Below are positions 40,926 through 50,078 of a stretch of 64,000 nucleotides of DNA, in pieces. Numbering within the stretch: the stretch's first letter is position 1; each line of letters begins with the position of its first letter. The stretch comes from Vreelandella sp042466685. Its GTDB lineage: Bacteria; Pseudomonadota; Gammaproteobacteria; Pseudomonadales; Halomonadaceae. Below the pieces are notes generated by a model. The model did no database searches. It saw only the letters and a list, made by a program, of their open reading frames with translations, and was not told the DNA's origin. The stretch spans positions 4,526,001 through 4,590,000 of the forward strand of contig NZ_CP170448.1 of NCBI RefSeq assembly GCF_042466685.1. Reading direction: 5' to 3'. The translations under genes were made by a program, and so were the position numbers.

Positions 40926-42173
40926 TTACTTTTTGACACCAAATTCGGGGTAGGCTTCAAGACCACACTCTGCGATATCGACGCCTTCATACTCTTCTTC
41001 TTCGCTAACCCGAATACCCATAATGGCTTTCAGGATTAGCCAGACCACAAGGCTTGCCAGGAAGACCCAACCAAAGATACCGGCGATACCGATGATCTGA
41101 GCACCGAATGATGCACCGTCGTTATTCAACGGTACTGCCAGCACACCCCAGATACCGACAACGCCGTGAACCGAGATCGCACCGACAGGATCATCCAGCT
41201 TCACTTTATCAAGGGTGACGATGGCTGCCACGACGATGATGCCACCAATCGCACCGATAATGGTCGCGCCTAGGGCAGTCGGAGAAAGCGGATCAGCGGT
41301 AATAGCGACTAAGCCCGCCAGCGCACCGTTCAGCGCCATGGTTAGGTCTGCTTTACGGAACCACAGTTTGGCCAGAATTAGTGCTGCAATAACACCACCT
41401 GCCGCCGCAGCGTTGGTATTCACAAACACTTGCGCCACGTTGTTTGCAGAATCGACGGCCGCCAGTTTGAGCTCGGAACCGCCATTGAAGCCGAACCAGC
41501 CCATCCACAGAATGAAGGTACCCAGCGTTGCCAGCGGCATGTTGGCACCGGGAATAGCGTGGATAGAACCATCTTTACCGTATTTGCCTTTACGGGGGCC
41601 TAGCACGATCACACCCGCTAGCGCAGCCGCCGCACCGGCAAGGTGCACAATGCCTGAACCCGCATAGTCAGAGTAGCCCACTTCAGACAACCAGCCGCCA
41701 CCCCAAGTCCAGTAGCCAGACACCGGATAGATAAACGCGGTCATGACGACAGCGAAGGCCAGGAAGGCCCACAGTTTCATACGCTCAGCCACAGCACCCG
41801 ACACAATCGACATGGCCGTTGCTACGAATACAACCTGGAAGAAGAAATCTGAGCGCATGGAGTAGTAAGGTGCGTCATCACCCCCAGCAGTCACTGCATC
41901 AACGCTGTTTTCCGCACCAATCAAGAAGCCCAGATTAGGCAGGAAGCCACCGGCACTGCTGGAGTACATGATGTAGTAGCCCACCAGCAAATACATGGTG
42001 CAGGCAATGGCGAACAGCGCGATATTCTTGGTCAGGATTTCAGCGGTGTTTTTAGAGCGTACTAAGCCCGCTTCTAACATGGAGAAGCCTGCCGCCATCC
42101 ACATGACGAGCACACCGCAGATTAGAAAGTAGAACGTATCGAGCGCGTAGCTCAGATCAGTCAACTCATTCAT
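40926..42173 (-). CDS. amtB: Ammonium transporter
   Basis: 415 residues; inner-membrane ammonium channel with eleven hydrophobic segments. Visible signatures are GVLVMWMAAGFSMLEAGLVRSKNT near the start, the pore segment YWTWGGGWLSEVGYSDYAGSG with HLAGAAAALAGVIVLGPRKG carrying the first twin-His histidine, and AISVHGVVGIWGVLAV with the second. No signal peptide is predicted, as in many Amt of marine bacteria. Flanked on both sides by PII genes, whose T-loops would plug the channel when nitrogen is plentiful. GGGGAA ribosome site. Confidence 0.94.
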   Translation of the reverse strand: MNELTDLSYALDTFYFLICGVLVMWMAAGFSMLEAGLVRSKNTAEILTKNIALFAIACTMYLLVGYYIMYSSSAGGFLPNLGFLIGAENSVDAVTAGGDDAPYYSMRSDFFFQVVFVATAMSIVSGAVAERMKLWAFLAFAVVMTAFIYPVSGYWTWGGGWLSEVGYSDYAGSGIVHLAGAAAALAGVIVLGPRKGKYGKDGSIHAIPGANMPLATLGTFILWMGWFGFNGGSELKLAAVDSANNVAQVFVNTNAAAAGGVIAALILAKLWFRKADLTMALNGALAGLVAITADPLSPTALGATIIGAIGGIIVVAAIVTLDKVKLDDPVGAISVHGVVGIWGVLAVPLNNDGASFGAQIIGIAGIFGWVFLASLVVWLILKAIMGIRVSEEEEYEGVDIAECGLEAYPEFGVKK

Positions 42174-42217
42174 TGTAAGTTCCCCGTTGAACTATAGAAA
42201 TGATCCGAAAAACAGCG

Positions 42218-42556
42218 TTAAACGGCGTCGGCACCGCGTTCGCCAGTCCGAATCCGAATAACGTCTTCAAGCGGTGTCACAAACACCTTGCCGTCACCGA
42301 TCTTGCCGCTGTTAGCCGCACTACAGATCGCATCCAATACGCTCTCTAAACGGGCGTCATCTACGGCCACTTCCACTTTTACCTTGGGTAGAAAATCGAC
42401 GACGTATTCAGCGCCACGATACAACTCGGTATGCCCTTTCTGACGGCCAAAACCTTTAACTTCAGTGACCGTAATGCCCTGAACGCCGTTGTCGGCTAAT
42501 GCCTCACGAACGTCGTCGAGCTTAAATGGCTTGATGATAGCGGTGATGAGTTTCAT
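42218..42556 (-). CDS. glnK: PII nitrogen regulatory protein, first copy
   Basis: 112 residues, first gene of glnK-amtB. It shares nearly all of its N-terminal half and the T-loop (GHTELYRGAEY, Tyr51) with the second copy, but differs after residue 60 (ARLESVLDAICSAANS). The start was placed at MKLITA, with GGGGAG upstream; a longer frame adds 28 codons that overlap the promoter. The gene follows a sigma-54 element, as glnK-amtB does in enterobacteria. Confidence 0.92.
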   Translation of the reverse strand: MKLITAIIKPFKLDDVREALADNGVQGITVTEVKGFGRQKGHTELYRGAEYVVDFLPKVKVEVAVDDARLESVLDAICSAANSGKIGDGKVFVTPLEDVIRIRTGERGADAV

Positions 42557-42912
42557 CCCGGATCTCCCCTGCTGGATAAGTCCTGCTAGATTGGTAGCGG
42601 CACAGCCGCCAGAATAAGCACCTGAACCGATAATGCGCATACTGTGCCAGCTGACCTTTTTTTCTTATAAGTCAGCCGATTACCTGACAACTAAGCGCCC
42701 TGCAGAGCTAAACCTGAGCAAAGTCGATTAATGCGCCACCGCTATTGCACCAAAAAAGAGCGCAAGCAAAAGTAGCCCGCTCCATTTCGATGCAAGCCAC
42801 GCGATCAACAGGAAATTCACTCGGCGCATGCGAATTCGCCGACTGTTGCGTATCCTTACCGGTAAGCAACTTTTGAAATATTCATTTAGCGAGTTATTAA
42901 GGAGAGAGCGCG
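42557..42912. other. Divergent promoter region glnK / ubiK
   Basis: No gene is seen in these 356 bp. It contains the sigma-54 element for glnK (42634-42649). About 100 bp further upstream TTGCACC (42746-42752) resembles an NtrC half-site with a poor partner. On the ubiK side two small dyads occur: TCGGCG/CGCCGA (42821-42842) and the palindrome CTTACCGGTAAG (42855-42866), about 50 bp before the ubiK ATG. Confidence 0.45.
42634..42649 (-). promoter_or_regulatory. Putative sigma-54 promoter of glnK-amtB
   Basis: On the minus strand TGGCACAGTATGCGCA, matching TGGCACG-N4-TTGCA with a perfect -24 half and GG/GC spaced by 10 nt. The -12 element is 78 nt upstream of the glnK ATG. Confidence 0.75.
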
Positions 42913-43260
42913 ATGGTGCCTCAAGACCGCATTAGCCGACTGGCCCAGCAAATTGGCGACCGTTTACAAAACGCCTCCCAGGCGCCGGAAGATATTCAAA
43001 AGGGCGTGCAGCAAGTCGTGCGTGGCGCCTTTGATCGCCTGGAGCTGGTTTCACGGGAAGATTTCGACATTTTAATGGACGTACTGCAGCGCACTCGGTC
43101 ACGGGTAGAGGCATTAGAGCGTCAGGTCGCCAACCTTGAAGCCGCCGTAGAAACGTCAACGGCCTCCACTGCCACGCCGGTGGAAGCAGAAGTGCCGCCG
43201 GTGCCCACTCCCGAGCCAGATACCGATACCGATACAGAGGAGAATAATAAGCCCGCTTAA
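42913..43260 (+). CDS. ubiK: Ubiquinone biosynthesis accessory factor UbiK
   Basis: 115 residues; assists the Ubi lipid-binding complex in aerobic ubiquinone synthesis. The BMFP/YqiC core (about 5-85) has a helix IQKGVQQVVRGAFDRLELVSREDFDI followed by a coiled coil LQRTRSRVEALERQVANLEA that trimerises. The C-terminal tail is an unstructured Glu/Pro/Thr-rich extension, longer than in E. coli YqiC. GGAGAG precedes the ATG; a clear hairpin follows. Confidence 0.88.
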   Translation: MVPQDRISRLAQQIGDRLQNASQAPEDIQKGVQQVVRGAFDRLELVSREDFDILMDVLQRTRSRVEALERQVANLEAAVETSTASTATPVEAEVPPVPTPEPDTDTDTEENNKPA

Positions 43261-43276
43261 CGCTTTAACTTCTTAA

Positions 43277-43305
43277 GCAGCAATAGGGCAGTGGCCTATT
43301 GCTGC
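43277..43305 (+). terminator. Terminator after ubiK
   Basis: GCAGCAATAGG / CCTATTGCTGC, a perfect 11-bp stem with a 7-nt loop, followed by AATTATC. Confidence 0.75.
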
Positions 43306-43330
43306 AATTATCAGCACTAACAATCTCAAA

Positions 43331-43349
43331 ATAAACACGAATCACTATC
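43331..43349 (+). promoter_or_regulatory. Fur-like box upstream of the IutA-like receptor
   Basis: ATAAACACGAATCACTATC matches the 19-bp Fur consensus GATAATGATAATCATTATC at about 11 positions, with a nearly complete right half. It is about 70 bp before the receptor start. Confidence 0.4.
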
Positions 43350-43416
43350 GTTGACTTTATGTTTCGTGGTGATACTCTCCGCCTCCTAACTCCTCACTGT
43401 TCGCGGATTGTTCACC

Positions 43417-45570
43417 ATGTACGCGCTGCCATTGTTAAAACCGCCTTTTCACAAGCTACCCTCTTCAACTGCTGCGCTGATTGGCACCGGCCTTTTAATG
43501 GGTTTCTCCAACAGCATTTTCGCCCAAACTACCTCCTCCGAGGCAGACGCCGGCGACACCATGGTGGTCGTGGGATCACGTACGCCCACCCAGATCAGCC
43601 AAATTCCCGGTGCGGTATGGGTCATTGACAAAGAGATGCTGCAACAACAGACCCGCAATGGTGCAGACCTCAAGACAGCATTAGGACGCCTGGTGCCAGG
43701 GCTAGATCTGGCACCGCAAGGGCGCACCAATTATGGGCAAAATATGCGCGGCCGTGGTGTACAAGTACTGATCGACGGTGTATCGCTGAATAGTTCCCGT
43801 GGCCTTTCCCGTCAGTTCGATGCCATTGATCCCTTCAATATTGAGCGTGTGGAAGTACTTTCCGGCGCCAGCAGCCTGTATGGCGGCGGCGCTACAGGGG
43901 GCTTGATCAATATTATTACCCGCAAGGGTGAAGAAGGCCTGAACTGGAGGACGGAAGCAGGCATCACCACTGGCTTCAATAACAGCGATGATATGGATCG
44001 CCGCCTCTCGCAATCGATCAGCGGTGGAAATGAGTTTGTTCAAGGCTACCTGGGCACCGCCATTGGCGATAACGGCCGCCACTATGACGGTAGCGGCCAA
44101 GAGATCTTCCCCGATATCGCCCAAACCGACCTGCAGGACAACCGCAGCATTGATGTGCTGGGCAACCTATCCTTCCGCTTAACCGACGAACAGAGCCTGG
44201 AGCTGAGTGCCCAGCTCTACCGTTCAGGCTTCGAAGGTGATCGCGGCGTTTATTTTCCCAACCTCGACGCCGCTACGCCCAACTTAAATGACGCCGAAAT
44301 TCGCGACGGTTACCGCTCTCAGCGCGACCCGGAAACCGACCGAAAACTCGTTAACATTAACTATCACCACGCCAACCTGTGGGGGCAAAATTTCTACCTG
44401 CAGGCGTTTCACCGCGAGGAGGAGTCCAGTTTCCAGGCCTTTCCCTACCCTGTCGACGACGGCCTGCAGTTTCGCGCCTCGCAACAAAACACCGACTTAA
44501 GCGGCATCAAGGCGCTGTTTGAGTCACGCCTGGGTGACGACGTTTCGCTGACCTACGGCATCGATATGGATCGAGAAACCTTCGATGCCAGCCAGATGCT
44601 GTTCGACACCGACATCTCAGACACCTCTGGCGGCCTGGTTCAACAGGCATCGGGCGTTGAACCCCGTTACCCAGGCTATCAGGTGGATGGGCTGTCAGGC
44701 TTTGTGCAGGGCGACTGGCAGGCCACTCAGGCGCTCAAGCTTTCTGCCGGTGTGCGCCAGCAGCACATGGACGTCGAAGTGGATGAGTTTCAGGGGATTC
44801 CTGGCGGCGAAAATGACTACGAAGCGACCCTGTTCAATGCCAGCGCCCTCTATGATTACCGCAACGGCCACCAGAACTGGCTGCAGTTCAGCCAGGGATT
44901 CGAGCTGCCGGATCCCGCCAAATATTACGGCAAGAGCCCCGATGTGAGTGTCGCTAATAACCCCTTGTCTGCCATTGAGACGGATCAGGTAGAGCTAGGC
45001 TGGCGCTACCAAGGGGGTAACTGGACGGCCCAAACGGCGCTTTACTACGCCTGGTCGGACAAAGCAGTGGAGAACGCCGAGGATCTAAGCGTCAGCGTCG
45101 TCGATGAGAAGAAGCGCGACTTCGGACTGGAAAGCGCCGTGACCCGTTATTTCGATAATGGCCTGGAAGCCGGGGGTACTCTGCACCTGGTTCGCTCCGA
45201 GCAGGAGAACGACCAGGGCAACTGGGAGAAGCGTGACGCCCGCTATGCATCGCTCTCTTCCGCCACCGCCTTTATCGGCTGGACAGATTATGTTCGCTCG
45301 GCTCGCTTGCAAGCCAACCATAACTTCGACCTGAAGGATGATGCAGACCGGGAGATCGACGGCAATACCACCCTCGACCTATCGCTCAGCCAAGACACCG
45401 ACTTTGGCACCCTAAGCCTGGGCGTGCAGAACCTGCTGGATGACCAGTACTCCACCGTTTGGGGCCAGCGAGCCGCGATGTTCTACTCGCCCTACTACGG
45501 CCCGGAATACCTCTACGACTACCAGGGTCGCGGGCGCACTTACACCCTGAACTGGTCGATGGAGTACTGA
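43417..45570 (+). CDS. iutA: TonB-dependent ferric siderophore receptor, IutA-like
   Basis: 717 residues; outer-membrane gated channel. After the signal peptide (about 1-36, IFAQ) come a TonB-box-like DTMVVVGSRTP, the plug domain with RTNYGQNMRGRGVQVLIDGVS and LYGGGATGGLINIITRKG, and a 22-strand barrel ending in YTLNWSMEY with the C-terminal aromatic. Segments such as QGFELPDPAKYYGKSPDVS, ISVVDDK-like SVVDEKKRDFG and VWGQRAAMFYSPYYGPEYLYDY closely track E. coli IutA, so hydroxamate-citrate siderophores of the aerobactin type are the best guess. ATG chosen over an in-frame TTG 3 codons earlier. An AraC regulator follows. Confidence 0.9.
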   Translation: MYALPLLKPPFHKLPSSTAALIGTGLLMGFSNSIFAQTTSSEADAGDTMVVVGSRTPTQISQIPGAVWVIDKEMLQQQTRNGADLKTALGRLVPGLDLAPQGRTNYGQNMRGRGVQVLIDGVSLNSSRGLSRQFDAIDPFNIERVEVLSGASSLYGGGATGGLINIITRKGEEGLNWRTEAGITTGFNNSDDMDRRLSQSISGGNEFVQGYLGTAIGDNGRHYDGSGQEIFPDIAQTDLQDNRSIDVLGNLSFRLTDEQSLELSAQLYRSGFEGDRGVYFPNLDAATPNLNDAEIRDGYRSQRDPETDRKLVNINYHHANLWGQNFYLQAFHREEESSFQAFPYPVDDGLQFRASQQNTDLSGIKALFESRLGDDVSLTYGIDMDRETFDASQMLFDTDISDTSGGLVQQASGVEPRYPGYQVDGLSGFVQGDWQATQALKLSAGVRQQHMDVEVDEFQGIPGGENDYEATLFNASALYDYRNGHQNWLQFSQGFELPDPAKYYGKSPDVSVANNPLSAIETDQVELGWRYQGGNWTAQTALYYAWSDKAVENAEDLSVSVVDEKKRDFGLESAVTRYFDNGLEAGGTLHLVRSEQENDQGNWEKRDARYASLSSATAFIGWTDYVRSARLQANHNFDLKDDADREIDGNTTLDLSLSQDTDFGTLSLGVQNLLDDQYSTVWGQRAAMFYSPYYGPEYLYDYQGRGRTYTLNWSMEY

Positions 45571-45619
45571 GTGCTAGTTCGCTACTCGCTGACAACCGCT
45601 CAAGGGTGAGGTAACGGGG

Positions 45620-46603
45620 ATGGCTACACTCGGCTCAATAACGCCATCTGGCGTACCACTGACCGCCCATGACCTGTTGGCTATCGGTCAGCGCTTCGGG
45701 ATCGACTACCGCTTTCCCGAAGCGCCCGACCGCTCCCAGCCAGCGCCTTGCGTTGCCCGTGGGCAGGTGATGGACGTCGAGATAGACCCCACACTGCGCG
45801 TGACACACTCGGATCTTGACGTGCTGCACGCTTACGCTTCCACCTCCCGGCGCGCTGCGCCATGGTTTCTCAGCGTGATACTCGAGGGCCATATCCAAGT
45901 CGGCCTAGGGCAGCAGTCGTTTCAGTTGCAGGCCGGCGACGCTTTCAGTGCCCATTTCAACGAGCAGACCGGGCTTGAGGTCTTCCAGCCCGCACCACAG
46001 CGTTTGCGCATCCTCAACCTCTCAATTCTCGCTGACAGCGGGTCTCTCTCTTTCTCGCCTACCAACGTGGCCCCACCGTCAACGCCGGTACTCCATACCT
46101 GGCAGGTGCCGCCGCTTCTTCGCCATAGTCTTGAAGCGGCACTGGCGTCGAACTGGCCAGCAGAGCGGCAGCGCCTATTATGGCAGGGCCTAGCGCTCCA
46201 GTTGCTCGCTCACGGGCTGCCCGACGCCTGCCTCGAGCCCAGAGAAAAAGAGCAAGCAGTAGGCCAACCGCAGGGGCTCTCCCATCGCGATCACCAACGT
46301 CTGGAACGTTTGCGCCAGCAGCTCGAAGAGTATCCCTGCCAGGCGTATCGGCTGGAGCAGATGGCCCGCAATGCGGCCATGAGCCCCAGCAGCCTACGCA
46401 GCAAGTTTCAGCGCTGCTACGGCTGCTCAATATTCGACTATCTACGCCGCTGCCGTCTGACCCAAGCTCAGGCGTACTTGCGCAAAGGGTATAGCGTGCA
46501 GCAAACCGCTCACGCCTGTGGTTATCGACACGCCACCAATTTTGCCACCGCCTTTAAGCGCGCCTTTGGTATCGCGCCCCATGAGGTTCACAACCGCCAC
46601 TAA
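45620..46603 (+). CDS. AraC-family regulator, siderophore-responsive type
   Basis: 327 residues. The C-terminal AraC DNA-binding domain (about 225-325) has two helix-turn-helix motifs, YRLEQMARNAAMSPSSLRSKF and SVQQTAHACGYRHATNFATAF (each within the stated region), ending FGIAPHEV. The N-terminal part (about 60-150) is a cupin-like ligand domain. Lying between two siderophore receptor genes, it resembles PchR-type activators that bind ferri-siderophore; that role is inferred from context. No biosynthesis genes are adjacent, so it probably activates the receptors for imported siderophores. Confidence 0.85.
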   Translation: MATLGSITPSGVPLTAHDLLAIGQRFGIDYRFPEAPDRSQPAPCVARGQVMDVEIDPTLRVTHSDLDVLHAYASTSRRAAPWFLSVILEGHIQVGLGQQSFQLQAGDAFSAHFNEQTGLEVFQPAPQRLRILNLSILADSGSLSFSPTNVAPPSTPVLHTWQVPPLLRHSLEAALASNWPAERQRLLWQGLALQLLAHGLPDACLEPREKEQAVGQPQGLSHRDHQRLERLRQQLEEYPCQAYRLEQMARNAAMSPSSLRSKFQRCYGCSIFDYLRRCRLTQAQAYLRKGYSVQQTAHACGYRHATNFATAFKRAFGIAPHEVHNRH

Positions 46604-46706
46604 GGTCGCTGCGTTGCTGTAGCAGCAGTAAGTTCCTCTGTTTGACGCTTTTTGGCAGTGCGCATACGCCTTTTATCACTGCACATACCTTTCACAGGCA
46701 AATAAG

Positions 46707-46725
46707 CGCAATAATTCTCATTAAC
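46707..46725 (+). promoter_or_regulatory. Fur-like box upstream of the second receptor
   Basis: CGCAATAATTCTCATTAAC matches the Fur consensus at about 12 of 19 positions, including the typical AATAATTCTCATT core. A second AT-rich half (TTGATTCTTATTGC) overlaps downstream. It ends about 36 bp before the ATG. Confidence 0.5.
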
Positions 46726-46761
46726 ACATTAGTTAATTGATTCTTATTGCAGGTACTCCCC

Positions 46762-48882
46762 ATGCCCATCCCCCATCACCACTTGCTACGCTCGCCACAC
46801 TTTTTGCGCTCTCCCATCAGCGCCGCCGTTATCGCAGCGCTGGCCGTTTCCCCGCTGTACGCTCAGGAAAGTACCGAACTGGAAACGGTCACAGTCACCG
46901 CCCAGCAGGCCGCCACCAAGGTAGAAACGCCGACTATCGAAATCCCCCAGAGCGTTTCCACCATTACCCGCGAGCAGATGGATAGCCGCGGTGTAAGCAC
47001 CGTGCAACGCGCCACCGACTACACGCCGGGTGTCTACAGCAACCAGGTGGGCGCCTCCAACCGTTTCGACTATTTGGTGCTTCGCGGGTTTTCTGACGGC
47101 AGCTTGAGCAATACCTTCCTGGATGGCCTAAAGGTAATGGGCGATGCCAACTCCCATAGCAGTATGCGCATTGATCCTTGGTTCTTGGAGAGTATTGAAG
47201 TGGTACGCGGGCCCGCCTCTGTGCTCTATGGGCGCGCTTCTCCTGGCGGGGTGGTGGCCCTGAACAGCAAGCGTCCCGAGTTTGAGCAGGGCGGCGAACT
47301 GCGTTTCCGGGTCGGCAATAACAACCAGCGCAGCGCCGCGTTTGACCTCACCGGGCCTATTGGCGCAGAGCAGCGGGTGGCCTTTCGCCTGACCGGGATT
47401 GCCCGCGCCGCGGATACACAGTTTGGTCCAGCAGAAGAGGAGCGCTACGCCATTGCGCCCCGCCTCACCTGGGATATTACCGACGCCACCAGCCTAACCG
47501 TGGAAGCGTATCTGCAGGATGAGCCGGAAGGCGGATACCACTCTGGCGTACCCTATGAAGGCGCTGTAGTCGCCCACAATGGCCGCAAGATCAGCAATAA
47601 CTTTTATGATGGTGAAGAGGAGTACGATACCTACGAACGTACCCAGCGCATGGTCGGCTACACTCTGGAACACCGCTTTAACGACCAGGTAACTGGCCGC
47701 CAGTTAATGCGCTATCTCAATTCAGACGTGGTACTCAATCAGGTTTACGGCTTTGGCTGGGTATCACCGGAATCTGACGAACTCACCCGCTACTACTCCG
47801 GCAGCGATGAGTCACTGGAAGCCTGGACGCTCGACAACCAGTTAGAAGCCAACATCAGCAGCGGCTTTATGGATCATACGCTGCTGTTCGGGGTGGATTA
47901 TCAGCAGCGGGAGAATGACGTTTCGTGGCCCACGGGGTATTTCCCGTCGATTAATGCATTTAACCCTGTATATGGCAGCGACCCCATCGAGTTTTACGCC
48001 CCGGTGCGCGAACGCCATAAGATCGACCAGACCGGGGTGTACCTGCAGGATCAGATAGCCCTCGATAACTGGCGCTTCACTCTGGGCGGCCGCTACGACT
48101 GGGTGAATATCGACAATACCGACCGCGATAGCGGTAACACCAGTTCCCTCAGCGACACCCAGTTCAGTGGCCGCGCCGGGGTGGTCTACCTGTTTGATAA
48201 CGGCGTGGCTCCCTACCTAAGCTACTCCACCGCCTTCACCCCCACCAGCTTCGTGGATGAGAACGGTGACCTGCTATCCCCGATGGAAGGGGAACAGTGG
48301 GAAACCGGCGTTAAATTCCAACCAAACGACAGCGCCAGCCAATACAGCGCCGCGTTGTTCCACATCCGCCAGGAGAACGTCGCCACCAAAGAGCAACCCA
48401 CCGATCCATACCGCGCCGTGGGGGAGATCGAATCCCAAGGGCTGGAGCTGGAAGCGCAAACCCAGCTAACGGATACCCTCTCGGTTCAGGCAGGCTACAG
48501 CTTCACCGATATCACCTATGCCAAAAGCGACGACGGCAACCAGGGTAATAACGCCATTTACTCCCCACGGCACCAAGTGCAGCTCTGGGGCCACTACCAG
48601 GCCAACGACGGCTGGCTGAACGGCGTGGATATGGGGGTCGGCGTCCGCCACTACGCAGATATCGCCGCTGACCGGGCCAATACCGAAACTGTGCCCGACT
48701 ACACCCTGGTCGATGCCACCATTGGTTACGACCTGGGCCACGTCGGTGTTAAAGGGGTCGAAACACGCTTAAACGTAAGCAACCTGCTCGATAAAGATTA
48801 TGTGGCCTCCTGCAACTCGCTTGAGTATTGCTACTTCGGTGCGGAGCGCGGCGTGACCGCGAGCGTTCACTACCGTTTCTAG
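46762..48882 (+). CDS. TonB-dependent siderophore receptor (FhuA/FoxA type)
   Basis: 706 residues. Signal peptide to about residue 36 (LYAQ), TonB-box-like ETVTVTAQQ, plug domain with the IPQSVSTITREQMDSRG and VRGPASVLYGRASPGGVV signatures, then a 22-strand barrel ending SVHYRF. The Cys-containing end YVASCNSLEYCYFGAERG is characteristic of FhuA/FoxA/FiuA hydroxamate receptors, so ferrichrome- or ferrioxamine-like ligands are likely. ATG preferred over an in-frame TTG five codons earlier. Followed by fhuD, suggesting a shared uptake route. Confidence 0.88.
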   Translation: MPIPHHHLLRSPHFLRSPISAAVIAALAVSPLYAQESTELETVTVTAQQAATKVETPTIEIPQSVSTITREQMDSRGVSTVQRATDYTPGVYSNQVGASNRFDYLVLRGFSDGSLSNTFLDGLKVMGDANSHSSMRIDPWFLESIEVVRGPASVLYGRASPGGVVALNSKRPEFEQGGELRFRVGNNNQRSAAFDLTGPIGAEQRVAFRLTGIARAADTQFGPAEEERYAIAPRLTWDITDATSLTVEAYLQDEPEGGYHSGVPYEGAVVAHNGRKISNNFYDGEEEYDTYERTQRMVGYTLEHRFNDQVTGRQLMRYLNSDVVLNQVYGFGWVSPESDELTRYYSGSDESLEAWTLDNQLEANISSGFMDHTLLFGVDYQQRENDVSWPTGYFPSINAFNPVYGSDPIEFYAPVRERHKIDQTGVYLQDQIALDNWRFTLGGRYDWVNIDNTDRDSGNTSSLSDTQFSGRAGVVYLFDNGVAPYLSYSTAFTPTSFVDENGDLLSPMEGEQWETGVKFQPNDSASQYSAALFHIRQENVATKEQPTDPYRAVGEIESQGLELEAQTQLTDTLSVQAGYSFTDITYAKSDDGNQGNNAIYSPRHQVQLWGHYQANDGWLNGVDMGVGVRHYADIAADRANTETVPDYTLVDATIGYDLGHVGVKGVETRLNVSNLLDKDYVASCNSLEYCYFGAERGVTASVHYRF

Positions 48883-48891
48883 CGATGGCGC

Positions 48892-48927
48892 TAAGAGCCT
48901 ATTCTAAGCCCCATTTCTAGGCTCTTA
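48892..48927 (+). terminator. Hairpin after the FhuA-like receptor
   Basis: TAAGAGCCTA / TAGGCTCTTA, a perfect 10-bp stem with a 16-nt loop just after the stop codon; a second, canonical terminator follows at 48962. Confidence 0.55.
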
Positions 48928-48961
48928 TGCTAAGCACCATTAAGTAAACGTGTTCCCTCCC

Positions 48962-48990
48962 GCCCAGGCCACTCCGCCTGGGCATTTTTT
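48962..48990 (+). terminator. Rho-independent terminator before fhuD
   Basis: GCCCAGGC / GCCTGGGC (8 bp, 6-nt loop) followed by ATTTTTT. It implies that fhuD has its own promoter, which lies beside the Fur-like box at 49006. Confidence 0.9.
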
Positions 48991-49005
48991 CTGGGGTGTA
49001 GGTTT

Positions 49006-49024
49006 GCAAACAATAAATATTATC
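49006..49024 (+). promoter_or_regulatory. Fur-like box upstream of fhuD
   Basis: GCAAACAATAAATATTATC matches the Fur consensus at about 13 of 19 positions; 42 bp before the fhuD ATG. Confidence 0.45.
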
Positions 49025-49066
49025 GTTTAAATACAGCCCTTATTTTCTGGATGGCCTCTCACCACC

Positions 49067-49951
49067 ATGCGCCACACCAACCTGTTCTCTTTGCTCGCCC
49101 GCTGCGGGCTATTTGCCGTTTGTATGCTGCACCTGTCGACCGCTCAGGCTCAGTGGGCCACGGTGGACTGGACGATCGCCGAAACGCTGTTGGCGATTGA
49201 TGCGCCGGTGAGCAGTGTCGCCCAGCAGAGTGACTACCATGCCTGGGTAGGCGAGCCACCTATTCCCGATAGTGCCACCGATATGGGCCTGCGCACCCAG
49301 CCCAATATGGAACTGCTGGCTCAGGTGCCACCAGAGCAAACGCTGATTTCGCCCATGTTCGCGGGTTTAACGCCGCGCTTGGAGAAAATTGCGCCGGTCA
49401 CTTTGTTTTCGCTCTACTCCCCCGGCACCGATACCTGGCAAGAAATGCAAACGCTGACCCGCCAACTAGGCGAGTTAACCGAGCACCAGCCCCAGGCTGA
49501 GCAGCTTATAGAAGAGAGCCAAGCCTTGATGACCCGCCTGCGCGAATCCCGCCCCCTCTCACAGTCTGAAATCTCCCCGCTGCTGATGGTGCAGTTTATG
49601 GATGCCCGCCACGTGCGCGTGTTTGGGGAGAACAGCTTGTACAACGCCGTGCTGGAGCAGCTTGAGTTGCCCAATGCCTGGGATCAAGCCACTAACGCCT
49701 GGGGGTTCGCACTGGTGGGGATTGAAGCGCTGGCACGCTATCCAGATGCAACACTAGTTGTCATCGACCCGCTGCCCGCCGGAGTCGATGAGCAGTTAGC
49801 AAAAAGCGGCCTATGGCAACAACTCCCCAGCGTAAAACACGATAATCTAGTCCATCTGCCCCCCGCCTGGAGCTTCGGCGCGCTTCCTTCCGCCCAGCGT
49901 TTTGCCCGACAGCTAACGACGGCACTGGAATCCCCTTCGATTAGTCGCTAG
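49067..49951 (+). CDS. fhuD: Iron-siderophore ABC transporter periplasmic binding protein, FhuD-like
   Basis: 294 residues; carries hydroxamate siderophores across the periplasm. Signal peptide 1-28 (AQA). The FhuD fold is recognised from VDWTIAETLLAIDAPVSSVA, the W in YHAWVGEP, DMGLRTQPNMELLAQVPPE, LISPMFAGL and the C-terminal LVHLPPAWSFGALPSAQRFA, which carries the Trp of the ligand pocket. The matching permease and ATPase (fhuB, fhuC) are not adjacent: comM follows at once. It presumably uses a permease encoded elsewhere. Confidence 0.87.
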   Translation: MRHTNLFSLLARCGLFAVCMLHLSTAQAQWATVDWTIAETLLAIDAPVSSVAQQSDYHAWVGEPPIPDSATDMGLRTQPNMELLAQVPPEQTLISPMFAGLTPRLEKIAPVTLFSLYSPGTDTWQEMQTLTRQLGELTEHQPQAEQLIEESQALMTRLRESRPLSQSEISPLLMVQFMDARHVRVFGENSLYNAVLEQLELPNAWDQATNAWGFALVGIEALARYPDATLVVIDPLPAGVDEQLAKSGLWQQLPSVKHDNLVHLPPAWSFGALPSAQRFARQLTTALESPSISR

Positions 49952-50078
49952 GTCAGAAGTTAGAAGACCACGACGCTACCAAAGCGTTCTTAATTACGAT
50001 AGGTTAAGCACTTAAGATAAAGTAGATTTCGCTTACATTCAGGTTGGAGTTTTTACCTAAACGCAGCGAGGGAAGAGC

